The notes: generated by a model from the sequence alone, not told the origin. Positions 34,842 to 44,366 are shown, numbered from the stretch's first letter. The stretch: DNA of 64,000 nucleotides from Nocardia goodfellowii (GCF_017875645.1 NZ_JAGGMR010000001.1:1426001-1490000), one strand, 5' to 3'. Made by a program: numbers and translations.

Positions 34842-35603
34842 TCAGGCGGGCAGGGCGTGCCTGCCCGCCGGTGGCTCTTCCTCGATCTCGACGTCGAAGA
34901 CACCACCGGTCATCTCGCCGTGGTCGAGTTCGAAGATGGCGCGCAACACGTTCTCGATCGGTACGACGCCGGGAAAGCTGTTGGGCGTGATGGCGTTCAC
35001 GCGCACACCGAATTCGGTGAATTCCGCGGCCAGGTGCCGGGTCAGGTGGTTCAACGCGGCTTGGGACGCCGCGTACAGCGCCTGGCCGCCGGGCAATACC
35101 TCGGTGCCCGCGACGCAGGAGACGTTGACGATATTGCGATTCCACTCCCGGTTCCCGGCGTCGTCGTGCAGCCAGCTGCGCTGTGCCAGCCGGGTCGACA
35201 AGCGCAGGGGGACACCGACATTCGTAGCGAAGGTGCGGTCGAAATCGTCCAGCGCGGCATCGCCGTCGACCAGCCCGTTGAACTGGATGCCGGCGTGCAC
35301 CGCGTTGTTGACCAGCAGGTCCACCCGGCCGAACCGGGCCAGCGCCAAGTCGACGACCCGCTCCACCTCGCCGGGCTCGGTCAGCTCGGACTTGATCAGG
35401 TAGACGCGCGAATCGTTCTCCGGCACAACGTCGTCCGGCTGGAACGGGTCGACGAACCATTCATGCTGCGAGGGCGCCGAGGGCAGTCGCTCGCGGTGCA
35501 CGGCGACGATGTCGTACTCGGTGTAGAGGCGGCGGCAGAATTGGTCGCCCAGCCGCCCGCCCGCGCCGGTGATCAGGCAGACGCGGCGGTCACCACTGGA
35601 CAA
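34842..35603 (-). CDS. SDR-family oxidoreductase lacking the catalytic lysine
   Basis: 253 residues with an SDR fold. Coenzyme motif ITGAGGRLGD (11-20), VNNAV (98-102), VNVSCVAG (Ser 162) and YAASQ (177-181): the Lys expected after Tyr-x-x-x is Gln 181, so normal proton relay is lost. The glycine before the last Gly of TGxxxGxG is Arg, as in pteridine-reductase-like members. The predicted TTG start (35603) lies inside the end of the upstream oxygenase gene, whose stop is at 35590-35592, so the two overlap by 14 bp and are co-translated. Role unknown. Confidence 0.75.
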   Translation of the reverse strand: MSSGDRRVCLITGAGGRLGDQFCRRLYTEYDIVAVHRERLPSAPSQHEWFVDPFQPDDVVPENDSRVYLIKSELTEPGEVERVVDLALARFGRVDLLVNNAVHAGIQFNGLVDGDAALDDFDRTFATNVGVPLRLSTRLAQRSWLHDDAGNREWNRNIVNVSCVAGTEVLPGGQALYAASQAALNHLTRHLAAEFTEFGVRVNAITPNSFPGVVPIENVLRAIFELDHGEMTGGVFDVEIEEEPPAGRHALPA

Positions 35604-36411
35604 TGTGGCCCTCGCCCCAGCGCCGGACGGCTTCGGCCTTCGGCCGGTGCAGCCACATCACCACGCAATTACGGTCGTGCACATTGGCGCCCGCGAAGGT
35701 GTGCCAGGACCGGGGCGTGCATTCGAAGATGACCATCGAGTTGTTCAGCGGCGGCACCAGCAGGTCGGGCGCGGGGTCGTGCCTGCCGTGCACGTGGGCG
35801 AACAGGGCCGTCTCGCCGCCGTCGCCGGCCGTCCAGGACGGATCGTTGGCGAGGTAGAACATGACCGCCACGCCGCGCACCAATTCGCGTGCGGGAGTGC
35901 CGGGTTCGCGTTCACCGTGCTGGATGTCGACCGAGTCGTCGGGCAGCCGGGTCTCGTCCGCGGCCGGCGGCTCCGCGCCGGGGAACCAGGCGGGCGCGAG
36001 ATCGCTGTGCGGCCAGCCGCGCGGACTGGCCGGCGGGTGATGATGCACGGCTCCTTCGATGTCGCCGGTCCCGCGCACCCCCGCGACGCCCGCGATCAAG
36101 TCGTGCCATTCGCGGGAACTGAACAGCGCCAGCGGACCGTCCTGCAGTTTGTTCAACGAGATCGCGTCCGCGCTGTAGAGCTCGTTGACCTCGTGGAAGT
36201 CCGCGAGACGGTCGCGGCGCACGCGCAGGTACTCGGCGGCCAGGCGTTGATAGAACTCGTCGACGAACACGTCGCGCGCGTAGACGTGCGGAAACGGTGT
36301 GGCGCGGCGGACCCACCGCCGATGCGCGAACAACTCGGTGAACCACCCCGGTAGCGCGGGCGCCGGGCTTTCCATTACGCCGGTCAAGGTCACTCCCTCC
36401 CAAACGAACAT
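35590..36411 (-). CDS. Iron(II)/2-oxoglutarate-dependent dioxygenase-like protein
   Basis: 273 residues. The double-stranded beta-helix metal triad is visible as HSD (His 135, Asp 137) and His 237 in SWHTFAGA; the co-substrate-binding basic residue is Arg 247 (DRNCVVMW). The DGGETALF motif (about 197-204) is typical of prolyl-4-hydroxylase-like enzymes. It would hydroxylate an organic substrate using Fe(II), oxygen and 2-oxoglutarate. ATG at 36411 has AGGA upstream; TTG 36387, after GGGAGGGAG, is an alternative start. It forms an overlapping operon with the lysine-less SDR. Substrate unknown. Confidence 0.75.
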   Translation of the reverse strand: MFVWEGVTLTGVMESPAPALPGWFTELFAHRRWVRRATPFPHVYARDVFVDEFYQRLAAEYLRVRRDRLADFHEVNELYSADAISLNKLQDGPLALFSSREWHDLIAGVAGVRGTGDIEGAVHHHPPASPRGWPHSDLAPAWFPGAEPPAADETRLPDDSVDIQHGEREPGTPARELVRGVAVMFYLANDPSWTAGDGGETALFAHVHGRHDPAPDLLVPPLNNSMVIFECTPRSWHTFAGANVHDRNCVVMWLHRPKAEAVRRWGEGHIVQW

Positions 36412-36482
36412 CGCGATCCTATGGGGTCGGCGCGGTGTTCGAGGGCCCGGTTAAGGAGAAATTGATGCTGTACCGACAAAAC

Positions 36483-36496
36483 TAGAACGTGTTACT
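36483..36496. promoter_or_regulatory. KstR-like motif
   Basis: TAGAACGTGTTACT matches the core AAC-NN-GTT of the KstR cholesterol-regulator consensus (TAGAACGTGTTCTA) at 11 consecutive positions but lacks the symmetrical end. It lies 138 bp upstream of the nitronate monooxygenase-family gene and within a larger CCGACA...TGTCGG dyad (36473-36501). Suggestive only. Confidence 0.3.
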
Positions 36497-36633
36497 GTCG
36501 GTTGATGGTGCACCCGCCAGTCGATGCTGCCGCTGCCGCGCCATGGCGATACTCGTGGTACGCGGCAGTTTCGAGCGTTGCGGGCGGCCGCCTGAACTGT
36601 AACCCGTTCTATGGCTAGGGAGACCAGCACGCC

Positions 36634-37758
36634 ATGCGTACCGAAATCTGCGACCGGCTGGGGATCGAGTTCCCCATCTTCGCCTTCACTCACTGCCGCG
36701 ACGTTGCCGCCGCGGTCAGCAATGCCGGTGGCATCGGCGTGCTCGGCGCGGTCGGTTTCACCGCCGAACAGCTCGAGGTCGAACTGGCCTGGCTGGACGA
36801 GCATGTCACCGGCGTCTACGGCGTGGACTTGGTGATCCCGTCCAAGTACGAGGGTAAAGGTGTCGAGGGCCTGAGTCCCGAGGAACTGGAAGCCAAACTG
36901 GCGGAAATGGTTCCGCAGGGGCACCGGGACTTCGCCGAGAAACTGCTCAACGACCACAACGTGCCGCACCTGCCCGACGACGAGCAGGTCAACCAACTGC
37001 TCGGCTGGACCGCCACCACCGTCGCGCCGCAGATCGAAGTCATCCTGAAGCATCCCAAGGCCAAGCTGGTCGCCAACGCGCTCGGCACCCCGCCGGATGA
37101 CGTGATCAAGCAGATCCAGGACTCCGGTCGTCTGATCGGCGCGCTGTGCGGGTCGGTCAAGCACGCGCTCAAGCACAAGGAAGCCGGTCTGGACTTCGTC
37201 GTCTGCCAGGGCACCGAGGGCGGCGGTCACTGCGGTGAGGTCTCCTCGATGGTGTTGTGGCCGCAGGTGATCGACGCCATCGGCGATCTGCCGCTGCTCG
37301 CCGCGGGCGGTATCGGCAACGGCCGTCAGGTCGCCGCCGCCATGGCGATGGGCGCGGCCGGCGCGTGGACCGGTTCCATCTGGCTCACCGTCGAAGAGGC
37401 GAATGTGCCGCCCGCCCAGATGCAGAGCTACATCGAGGCCTCCAGCCACGACACCGTGCGTTCGCGCGCCTGGACCGGCAAGCCGGCCCGCATGCTCAAG
37501 AACGACTGGACCGAGGCCTGGGAAGCGCCGGAGAACCCGAAGCCGCTGCCCATGCCGCTGCAGATGATGGTCGCGATCGACGGCGTCAAGCGCGGGCATC
37601 GCTACCCCGAGCAGGCCAAGGATGTGAACTTCAATCCGGTCGGTCAGGTCGTCGGCATGATGAACAAGGTGGAGCGTTCGGCCGACGTGGTCGCGCGCCT
37701 GATCCAGGAGTACGTCGACGCCTGCGAGCGCCTGAACAAGCTCAACGACGCGTTGTAA
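36634..37758 (+). CDS. Nitronate monooxygenase-family flavoenzyme (second copy, different subgroup)
   Basis: 374 residues, FMN-binding barrel. VVCQGTEGGGHCGEV (about 189-203), LAAGGIGNGRQVAAAMAMGAAGAWTG (about 218-243) are the family hallmarks. Differs from the 323-residue copy at 26479 by a longer insert after the first strand and an extended C-terminus. AGGGAG precedes the ATG by 14 bases. The upstream KstR-like site hints at a link with sterol breakdown, which is inference. Confidence 0.85.
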   Translation: MRTEICDRLGIEFPIFAFTHCRDVAAAVSNAGGIGVLGAVGFTAEQLEVELAWLDEHVTGVYGVDLVIPSKYEGKGVEGLSPEELEAKLAEMVPQGHRDFAEKLLNDHNVPHLPDDEQVNQLLGWTATTVAPQIEVILKHPKAKLVANALGTPPDDVIKQIQDSGRLIGALCGSVKHALKHKEAGLDFVVCQGTEGGGHCGEVSSMVLWPQVIDAIGDLPLLAAGGIGNGRQVAAAMAMGAAGAWTGSIWLTVEEANVPPAQMQSYIEASSHDTVRSRAWTGKPARMLKNDWTEAWEAPENPKPLPMPLQMMVAIDGVKRGHRYPEQAKDVNFNPVGQVVGMMNKVERSADVVARLIQEYVDACERLNKLNDAL

Positions 37759-37838
37759 CCGCGTCGGAACCGGCGCCACGCGGTCCGTTTGCCATAAGCT
37801 TGCTGGATTGTCGGCAGCGGCGGAGGTGAGCGGGCGGC

Positions 37839-39242
37839 GTGGACGCCGATCGGGTGAGTCAGTGGACTGACGCACGGCTTCGGGGTGCGGTCCATTTCGT
37901 GTTGCGCCGCATGCCCGCTCCCCGTCCGCCGCTGGCGCAGGCCCCGCCGCCGGAGGAACCGCCGGTCTCGGCGGATCTGCTGGATCTGCTGCGGCGAATC
38001 GGTGTGGCGCTGATCGGCGCGGGCGAGACCACGAACCGCGTGCAGGCGCTGCTCGACGAACTCGCGCGTCGCTACGGTGCGCAGGGGGTGCACTTCTTCG
38101 TCCTGCCCACCGGCGTTTTCGTCCGGATCCAGGATGCGCGCGGTTCCGCGGTCGACATGCTCGGCGCGTCGATCGGCACCTTGCGTCTCGACCAGATCGC
38201 CGAGCTCTACCGGCTGCTGGATCGGGTGAAGGAGAAACTGCCGCCGCCCACGGAGGTGACCGCGGCGCTCGGCGACATCCTCGACTCCAAGCCGCGCGCC
38301 CCCGTATTGCTCACTCTGCTCGGCCAAGTCGTACTGACCGTCGGACTGGGCCTCATGCTCAATCCGGCGGAGCCGTCACTGGTCGGCTACTGCGTGCTCG
38401 GTGTGCTGGTCGGCCTGCTGGTGTGGGTCGCCGAGAAGGTTTCGCTGCTGTCGCTGGCGCTGCCGGTCACCGCCGCCGCGCTGGTTTCGGCGGTCGCGTT
38501 CGGGTTTCCCGATCAGCTGTCCGGCGGGCATCCGAGTCAGCTGGTGATCCCAGCGGTAGCCACCCTGTTGCCAGGTGCCATGCTCACCAACGGCACCATC
38601 GAATTGGCCACCGGTTCCATGGTCGCCGGGGCGAGCCGGCTGATGTACGGCATCAATATGCTGTTCCTGCTGTCGTTCGGACTGCTCATCGGCCTGGAAG
38701 TGCTGGGACCACGCCCGGTTCCGGAAGCCAGCGGGCCGGACCAGATGGGCTGGTGGGCGCCCCTGATCGGCGTGCTGCTGATCGGCCTCGGGCATTCCTG
38801 GCGGGCCAGCGCACCACCGAATTCGCTGGGCTGGTTGCTGGTCGTGCTCTACGTGACCTACGGAGCCCAACTCGTCGGCCAGAATTTCTCCGGTCAACTC
38901 CTGGGCTCTTTCCTCGGCGGACTGGCCGCGGTCCCGGCCGCCTACTTCGTGCAGCGGCGCAAGAACGCCCCGCCTTCGCAGGTCGCGTTCCTGCCCGCGT
39001 TCTGGATGCTGGTGCCGGGCGGGATCGGGCTCACCGGCGTCTCCAACCTTGTCGGCCAAGGGAACTCGGGTGGGCTGCACGTCATCGCCTCGGCGCTGCT
39101 CACCGTGCTGTCCATCGCCCTGGGCGTGATGGTGGGTTCGGGACTCGTCGGTGACCAGCGGCCGCGGATCAGCACGCTGCTGGATACGATCCTGCCGGCT
39201 GATCGCCGGAGTGCGGCCGCCCGGGACGAGAAGCAAAAGTAA
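37839..39242 (+). CDS. Threonine/serine exporter family protein (ThrE/DUF1212 + DUF3815)
   Basis: 467-residue membrane protein. The cytosolic N-terminal domain (about 45-150, RIGVALIGAGETTNRVQALLDELARRYG) is the ThrE ligand domain, and about ten helices follow from residue 165 on. Members export small amino acids such as L-threonine and L-serine. GTG at 37839 is preceded by GGAGGTG. Terminated by a hairpin just past the stop. Confidence 0.85.
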   Translation: MDADRVSQWTDARLRGAVHFVLRRMPAPRPPLAQAPPPEEPPVSADLLDLLRRIGVALIGAGETTNRVQALLDELARRYGAQGVHFFVLPTGVFVRIQDARGSAVDMLGASIGTLRLDQIAELYRLLDRVKEKLPPPTEVTAALGDILDSKPRAPVLLTLLGQVVLTVGLGLMLNPAEPSLVGYCVLGVLVGLLVWVAEKVSLLSLALPVTAAALVSAVAFGFPDQLSGGHPSQLVIPAVATLLPGAMLTNGTIELATGSMVAGASRLMYGINMLFLLSFGLLIGLEVLGPRPVPEASGPDQMGWWAPLIGVLLIGLGHSWRASAPPNSLGWLLVVLYVTYGAQLVGQNFSGQLLGSFLGGLAAVPAAYFVQRRKNAPPSQVAFLPAFWMLVPGGIGLTGVSNLVGQGNSGGLHVIASALLTVLSIALGVMVGSGLVGDQRPRISTLLDTILPADRRSAAARDEKQK

Positions 39243-39270
39243 AGCGGCCCAGACGGATGTCCGGGCCGCT
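39243..39270. terminator. Hairpin terminator after the ThrE-like gene
   Basis: AGCGGCCC and GGGCCGCT arms around an inner GAC-GGAT-GTC helix, one A/C mismatch. Between the exporter (+) and the GntR gene (-). Confidence 0.7.
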
Positions 39271-39288
39271 GCACAGCTTTCAACACAA

Positions 39289-40056
39289 TCACGCGGTCGC
39301 CGCGTGCACCTCGCCCGCTTCGTCGACAGTGCCGACGAGTTCGGTGAATCGGGCGATCACCTTTTCGTGGTACATCCCGAACAGGTCCTCGAACAGTGCC
39401 AGCTGCGCCTCCGAGGGGCCCGACCCGGATTCCCACACCGCGATCAGCGCCCGCCAGACCAGCACATGCAGATCGGCGGCGCCGGCGAAGTAGGCCTCGA
39501 TGGCATTCGGCACTTCGAGCACCATGTCGCCGATGGAATTGAGAATGGCGCGCTGCATGCTCGATCCGATACTGATCAGCAGGTTACGCACCAGCGTGAG
39601 CTCGATATCGAGGATCCGGTAGAAATCCGGAACCTCTTGCCGCGCCAGCGCTTCCATCTCGTCGACGGCGGATTTCAATTCCGCCGTATCGATCTCCTGC
39701 GCGCTGCCGGTGTACGCGAGCAGCGCCTCCATCACGATCCCGCGTTCGACCTCCACCATGTCGCGGAACATATCGATCGCGACCTCGGGACTGGAAAAAC
39801 GAAACAGATGCCGGTACACATCGATGCCGCCCGCCTCCCGGACGTCACGAATGGTAAACCCCTTGCCCCGGCGTGCTTCGACGAAACCGTAGGACTCCAG
39901 CCGCCCGAGGGTCAGCTGCGCGGTCGCGCGGTTCATCTGGAATTCCTCGGCGACCTGGCGGACCGAGGGCATCAAATCCCCTGGCTGATATTCCCCTGCG
40001 GCAACCCGGCGCGCCAATTCGTCGGCAACGTCGGCGACTACCGTTTGGGATCCCAT
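39289..40056 (-). CDS. GntR-family regulator (FadR/FCD type)
   Basis: 255 residues. The winged helix-turn-helix (about 10-72: LARRVAAGEYQPGDLMPSVRQVAEEFQMNRATAQLTLGRLESYG) is followed by an alpha-helical FCD-like effector domain with histidine and acidic residues that may bind metal. The ATG at 40056 is used since GAGAGG lies 8 bases before it, whereas the GTG at 40065 would sit almost on the ribosome site. Not obviously paired with a target; the neighbour ThrE exporter or AarF kinase are possible ones. Confidence 0.85.
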   Translation of the reverse strand: MGSQTVVADVADELARRVAAGEYQPGDLMPSVRQVAEEFQMNRATAQLTLGRLESYGFVEARRGKGFTIRDVREAGGIDVYRHLFRFSSPEVAIDMFRDMVEVERGIVMEALLAYTGSAQEIDTAELKSAVDEMEALARQEVPDFYRILDIELTLVRNLLISIGSSMQRAILNSIGDMVLEVPNAIEAYFAGAADLHVLVWRALIAVWESGSGPSEAQLALFEDLFGMYHEKVIARFTELVGTVDEAGEVHAATA

Positions 40057-40164
40057 CGATGCCACCTCTCAAGTCTGTGCCAATTACGTCCCAGACAGTC
40101 TAGGCCCTCTTGTGTCGCACCGCACCTGCGGTAACACTGGTCGGCGCAGAGTGTGAGGTGATTC

Positions 40165-41577
40165 ATGACTGGGCTGGGTTCTGGGAAGAAACCGCCGGTA
40201 CGGAGGTCGGTGCGCAACGCCAAACTGGCGGCGCTGCCGGTGGCGTACGCGGGGCGGCAGGCCGCGGGTGTCGGCAAGCGGGTGCTCGGCCGTTCGTCGA
40301 GCGAGATCAACCGCGACATCCAATTGCGCACGGCCCAGCACATCTTCGAGGTATTGGGCGAACTGAAGGGGTGTGCGGCGAAACTCGGGCAACTGCTGGC
40401 CATCTATGGTCTGGCGCTGCCGCGCGAGGTGGCCGAGCCCTACACCGTCGCCCTGAGTCAGCTGCAGGATTCGGCCCCGGCCATGCTGCCGTCGATGGTG
40501 CACGCGGCCATGGCGGAGAGCCTGGGCGCGGACTGGCGCTGGCATTTCCAGGAATTCGACGATCGCCGGGCCGCCGCCGCGTCCATCGGGCAGGTACATC
40601 GCGCGGTCTGGCACGACGGCCGACGGGTCGCGGTCAAGATCATGTACCCGGGCGCGCGGGCCGCGATCGAGGGCGACCTGGCGCAACTGCGCCGAATCTC
40701 CTTGCTGGCCACGGTGTTTCTGTCCGGCGCCGATGTGAAGGGCGTCACCGAGGCGATCTCCGACGGCCTGCGGGCCGAACTCGATTACGCCGCCGAAGCC
40801 GAGCATCAGCGGGCCTTCGCCGCCGCCTACGCCGACGATCCGGAGTTCTATATTCCGAATGTGGTGGCGCAGCACGGCGATGTGCTGATCACCGAATGGC
40901 TCGACGGCACTCCGCTGACCCGGGTGGTTGCCAACGGCAGCCGAGACGAACGAAATCGCCTGGGCATGCTCATGCTGCGCTTCGTGCTGTCGGGCTGGGC
41001 TCGCGACGGTCTGCTGTACGCCGATCCGCACCCCGGAAATTTCCAGGTGCTGGCCGACGGCCGGCTCGGCATCGTCGATTTCGGCGCCTGCTGTCCGTGG
41101 CCGCCCGAGGGTTTCGACGAACTGGCACTGGACTATTGCACCGCCATTTCCACCGGCGGGCCGAAAGATCTGGAGTCGGCCGCGCGCCGGCACGGTTTCG
41201 TCGAATCCAGCCGGGATTTCGATATCGACGCGTTGTTCAAGACGGTGATGTCGGCCAGTGAGCCGTTCCGCCGGTCGTCCTATCGGCTGACGACGCCCTG
41301 GTTGCGCACCCAGGTGCTGCGGACGACGAAACTCCAATTGACCAACGTGACACGGCAATTGACGATGCCCGCGTATTTCACGCCGTTCGCGCGTTCGGCG
41401 CTGACCCTGATCGGGACGCTGTCGCAGCTGGAAACCGAGGGGCCGTACCGGGACGAAATCGTGCGCTGGCTACCGGAACTGGCAGCGGTGATCGAGACGC
41501 AGCCGCGAAAGTCCGGCGGGCCGGTCGATTTGGCGGACGTGCGCGAGCGCCGGGAATCGGTGCGCCGAATCGGATAG
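40165..41577 (+). CDS. ABC1/AarF/UbiB-type atypical kinase
   Basis: 470 residues. All family motifs are visible: KLGQ (about 71-74), the A-rich loop AAASIGQVH (about 138-146), VAVKIMYPG (Lys about 158), catalytic YADPHPGNF (about 285-293) and VDFGA (about 304-308). UbiB/AarF proteins are atypical ATPase-kinases supporting isoprenoid quinone or membrane lipid metabolism; actinobacteria make menaquinone, so a lipid-related role is likely. GAGGTGATTC precedes the ATG. Confidence 0.88.
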   Translation: MTGLGSGKKPPVRRSVRNAKLAALPVAYAGRQAAGVGKRVLGRSSSEINRDIQLRTAQHIFEVLGELKGCAAKLGQLLAIYGLALPREVAEPYTVALSQLQDSAPAMLPSMVHAAMAESLGADWRWHFQEFDDRRAAAASIGQVHRAVWHDGRRVAVKIMYPGARAAIEGDLAQLRRISLLATVFLSGADVKGVTEAISDGLRAELDYAAEAEHQRAFAAAYADDPEFYIPNVVAQHGDVLITEWLDGTPLTRVVANGSRDERNRLGMLMLRFVLSGWARDGLLYADPHPGNFQVLADGRLGIVDFGACCPWPPEGFDELALDYCTAISTGGPKDLESAARRHGFVESSRDFDIDALFKTVMSASEPFRRSSYRLTTPWLRTQVLRTTKLQLTNVTRQLTMPAYFTPFARSALTLIGTLSQLETEGPYRDEIVRWLPELAAVIETQPRKSGGPVDLADVRERRESVRRIG

Positions 41578-41602
41578 CGATCCGTCTCAGACAGAGCTAT
41601 TC

Positions 41603-42229
41603 TTACTCGCCGCGCCGCACATCGCGGGCCGGCCGCAGCAACCACTTGCGCCAATCGGGCAATACCAGTGCGGCGAGGACGTCGTATCCGGCGGCGCCCG
41701 GATGCGCGCCATCGCCGTCGCGAACTTCACGCATCCACACTTCGCTGGCCAGCAGGGCCTGGTGCACCTGGATGTACGGCACCTCGTGCGACGCGCAGAC
41801 CTCGGCGAATCGCTCATCGAGCTCAGCGGTCCGGGCGTTGTGCTCGACATCGTCGATCGGCGGCGGCGCGACCATCAACACCTGCCACCCGCGCTCGGCC
41901 GCCTGCTCGAGCAGCTTCGCCAGATTGACCGCCGACCCCGCCGGATCGACCCGCGGCCCGCCGTTCTCCTGCGTGGCATCGTTCACGCCGAACGACACCA
42001 CCACCCGGGCATCGGTCCCCGCGAGCAGCCGCTGTTCGCATTCCGCGGTGCAGCGGCTCAGCACGTCCGCCGAGGTCTGGCGGCGCACGCCCAGGTTGTA
42101 GGCGGTGAGCTGGATCCCGTCGGCGACCGCGCGCTGCCCGAGTCGGCCCGCCCACCCCAGCAACAGCGGGTCACCGACGCCCGCCACGAACGAATCTCCG
42201 ACGAAACACACCCGAACGTCTGCGCTCAC
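41603..42229 (-). CDS. SGNH/GDSL-type hydrolase
   Basis: 208 residues. Block I GDSFVAG (Ser about 13), block III GVND (about 80-83), block V DGAHPGAAGY with catalytic Asp/His (about 172-181). No signal peptide, so cytosolic esterase/lipase/acyl-thioesterase. GTG start. Convergent with AarF, 25 bp between stops. Confidence 0.85.
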   Translation of the reverse strand: MSADVRVCFVGDSFVAGVGDPLLLGWAGRLGQRAVADGIQLTAYNLGVRRQTSADVLSRCTAECEQRLLAGTDARVVVSFGVNDATQENGGPRVDPAGSAVNLAKLLEQAAERGWQVLMVAPPPIDDVEHNARTAELDERFAEVCASHEVPYIQVHQALLASEVWMREVRDGDGAHPGAAGYDVLAALVLPDWRKWLLRPARDVRRGE

Positions 42230-42280
42230 CCGACCATCCTGGCAGTTGCCGATTGCGTTCGGCGGATCGGCCTTCCGGTG

Positions 42281-43630
42281 CTAGATCGCGTCCTCCAGTT
42301 CGGCGAGCGCGTTCTCCAGGTGATCCAGAATCCGGTGCATATCCGGCACGCTGCGCCGGCACCCGACCAAACCGAAGTCCAGGTTCTCCGCGGTAGTGGT
42401 GAGGGTGATGTTCATGGCCTGACCGTCGAACGGGATCGACATCGGATAGCTGGCGTCCAAGCGAGCGCCGTTGAAGTACATGGGTTCGCGCGCGCCCGGC
42501 ACATTCGAGATGACGATGTTGAACGGCGGCGCCGTCCGCTGCACCAGGGCGGGCAGCAGCGACATCGCGATCGGGCTGAGCGTCAGCGCCGACAGCGCCA
42601 TCGCCTGGGTGCTGGACAGCTGCTTGTACACATTCTTGGCGTCGTGCATCGATTCGCTGATCACGGCTAGTCGGGCCACCGGGTCGACGACATCGGTGCC
42701 CAGATTGCACAGTGCGGCGCACACCTTGTTGCCGCTGACCTCGGTGTCGTCCTCGCCGCGCAGATTCATCGGCACCATGGCGATCAACGGGTTGTCCGGC
42801 AACGCGTCTCGCTCCAGCAGGTAACTGCGCAGTGCCCCGGAGGACATGGCCAGCACCACGTCGTTGATGGTCTTCCCGGTCGCCTTCTTCACCTGCTTGA
42901 TCCGCTCCAGCGGCCAGGACCGGACCGCGACGGTGCGCGCGCCGCCGATCGGCACATTGAGCATGGTGCGCGGCGCTTCGAACGGCAGCGTCAGCTGCTG
43001 TTCGAGCAGCGCCGAACGAGCGGCACGAGCCAGCTTCGGGCCGAAAGACGCCGCGGACATCAGGTTTCGCGCACCGTCGCCGAGCCGGGAGTTCTCCGGC
43101 TTCGGATCCCGGTGCCGCCGCGGCAGATTCCATGGCACCCGGATCTCGCGGTCGGCCGGATCGCTGGTCAGGGTGCGCTGCATCAGGCGTTGCGCGGCGA
43201 CGCCGTCGATCAGCGCGTGATGCATCTTCGTGTACAGCGCGAACCGTCCGTCGTTGAGCCCTTCCACCACGCGGATCTCCCACAGCGGCCGATGCCGGTC
43301 GAGCAACTGGCCGTGCAGCCGGGAGGCCAGATCGAGCAGCTGGTCGAAGGTGCCGGGGCTCGGCAATGCTGAACGCCGGACGTGATAATCGAGTTCGACG
43401 TGCGGATCCTCGGACCAGCCCAGTTGCGGCGCACCGAGCCAGGTGGCCGGGCGCTTGCGGAACGTAGGACTGATCTCGTGCTCGGTCAGCACCCGTTCAT
43501 AGATGGACCGGGCGAAATCGGGCCCGGCGTCCTCGGGCGCCTCGAACAGTTGCAGGCCGCCGACATGCATCGGGTGTTCCCGGGATTCGGCGAGCAGGAA
43601 AATGGCATCGATCGGTGCGAGAAACTCCAT
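42281..43630 (-). CDS. Wax ester synthase / diacylglycerol acyltransferase (WS/DGAT)
   Basis: 449 residues. The active-site motif HHxxxDG is intact (HHALIDG, 137-143), and PLWE (115-118), NDVVLAM (about 255) and a conserved SNVPG (about 378) segment follow family order. Such enzymes make triacylglycerol or wax ester from acyl-CoA and are numerous in mycolata. AGGGGG precedes the ATG by about 10 bases. Confidence 0.92.
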   Translation of the reverse strand: MEFLAPIDAIFLLAESREHPMHVGGLQLFEAPEDAGPDFARSIYERVLTEHEISPTFRKRPATWLGAPQLGWSEDPHVELDYHVRRSALPSPGTFDQLLDLASRLHGQLLDRHRPLWEIRVVEGLNDGRFALYTKMHHALIDGVAAQRLMQRTLTSDPADREIRVPWNLPRRHRDPKPENSRLGDGARNLMSAASFGPKLARAARSALLEQQLTLPFEAPRTMLNVPIGGARTVAVRSWPLERIKQVKKATGKTINDVVLAMSSGALRSYLLERDALPDNPLIAMVPMNLRGEDDTEVSGNKVCAALCNLGTDVVDPVARLAVISESMHDAKNVYKQLSSTQAMALSALTLSPIAMSLLPALVQRTAPPFNIVISNVPGAREPMYFNGARLDASYPMSIPFDGQAMNITLTTTAENLDFGLVGCRRSVPDMHRILDHLENALAELEDAI

Positions 43631-43739
43631 GGAACGTCGCCCCCTGACGACAGTGGTGAAGTCTTGTTACGGATCGACCACGTTGTCGGACGAGCGATAG
43701 TCCAAAGTTACCCGGCCGGAAGGCCTCGTGTACGGCGAA

Positions 43740-44366
43740 TCATCGTGGCTTACAGCACAACACGTAGGCCTGCTCGAACCGCTCGCCGTGGCCGGGTTCC
43801 CGGACCATCCGCGCCGATACCTCGAAGCCGCTGTCACGCAACAGCTCGGCCAGTCGTTCCGGCGACCAGCGGTAGGCGCGAATCACCTTGTGGTCGAACG
43901 GCTCCACCACTTCCGAACCGTCCGTCGCCTGGAAGGCGAACAAGGCGTGCCCTCCGGCTCGGAGTACCCGATGAAACCCGTTCAACACCCCCGGGATTCG
44001 CTCCGGCGGCAGATGGATGAACGAGTACCAGGCGACGAGGCCGTCGAGACTCGCCGCGCCGAAATCGAGATCCTCCATGCTGCCCTCGTCGAAGCGCAAC
44101 TGCGGAAACTCGTTGCGCGCCAAGGCCAGCAGGCGTCTGGAGACGTCGATCCCGCGCACGTCCAAACCGGATTCGGCCAACTGCGCGGTGAGCCGGCCCT
44201 GACCGCAGCCGATATCGGCGACCACGCCGCCGGGGCCGACCAACTCGGTGAAGATGGCCAGCATCGCGTCGTCGAACGGTTTGCCGTAGAGCGGCTGCCG
44301 CACGAGTTCGTCGTAGAGCTCAGCGATTTCGTCGTAGGCCGCACCGACCGCGGCGATCTCGTTCAT
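43740..44366 (-). CDS. Class I SAM-dependent methyltransferase
   Basis: 208 residues. Motif I VVADIGCGQG (about 48-57), VRGIDVSR acidic strand (about 70-77), LRAGGHALFAF (about 135). The ATG overlaps the stop of the upstream EamA gene in an ATGA, so the pair is translationally coupled. Target molecule unknown. Confidence 0.85.
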   Translation of the reverse strand: MNEIAAVGAAYDEIAELYDELVRQPLYGKPFDDAMLAIFTELVGPGGVVADIGCGQGRLTAQLAESGLDVRGIDVSRRLLALARNEFPQLRFDEGSMEDLDFGAASLDGLVAWYSFIHLPPERIPGVLNGFHRVLRAGGHALFAFQATDGSEVVEPFDHKVIRAYRWSPERLAELLRDSGFEVSARMVREPGHGERFEQAYVLCCKPR

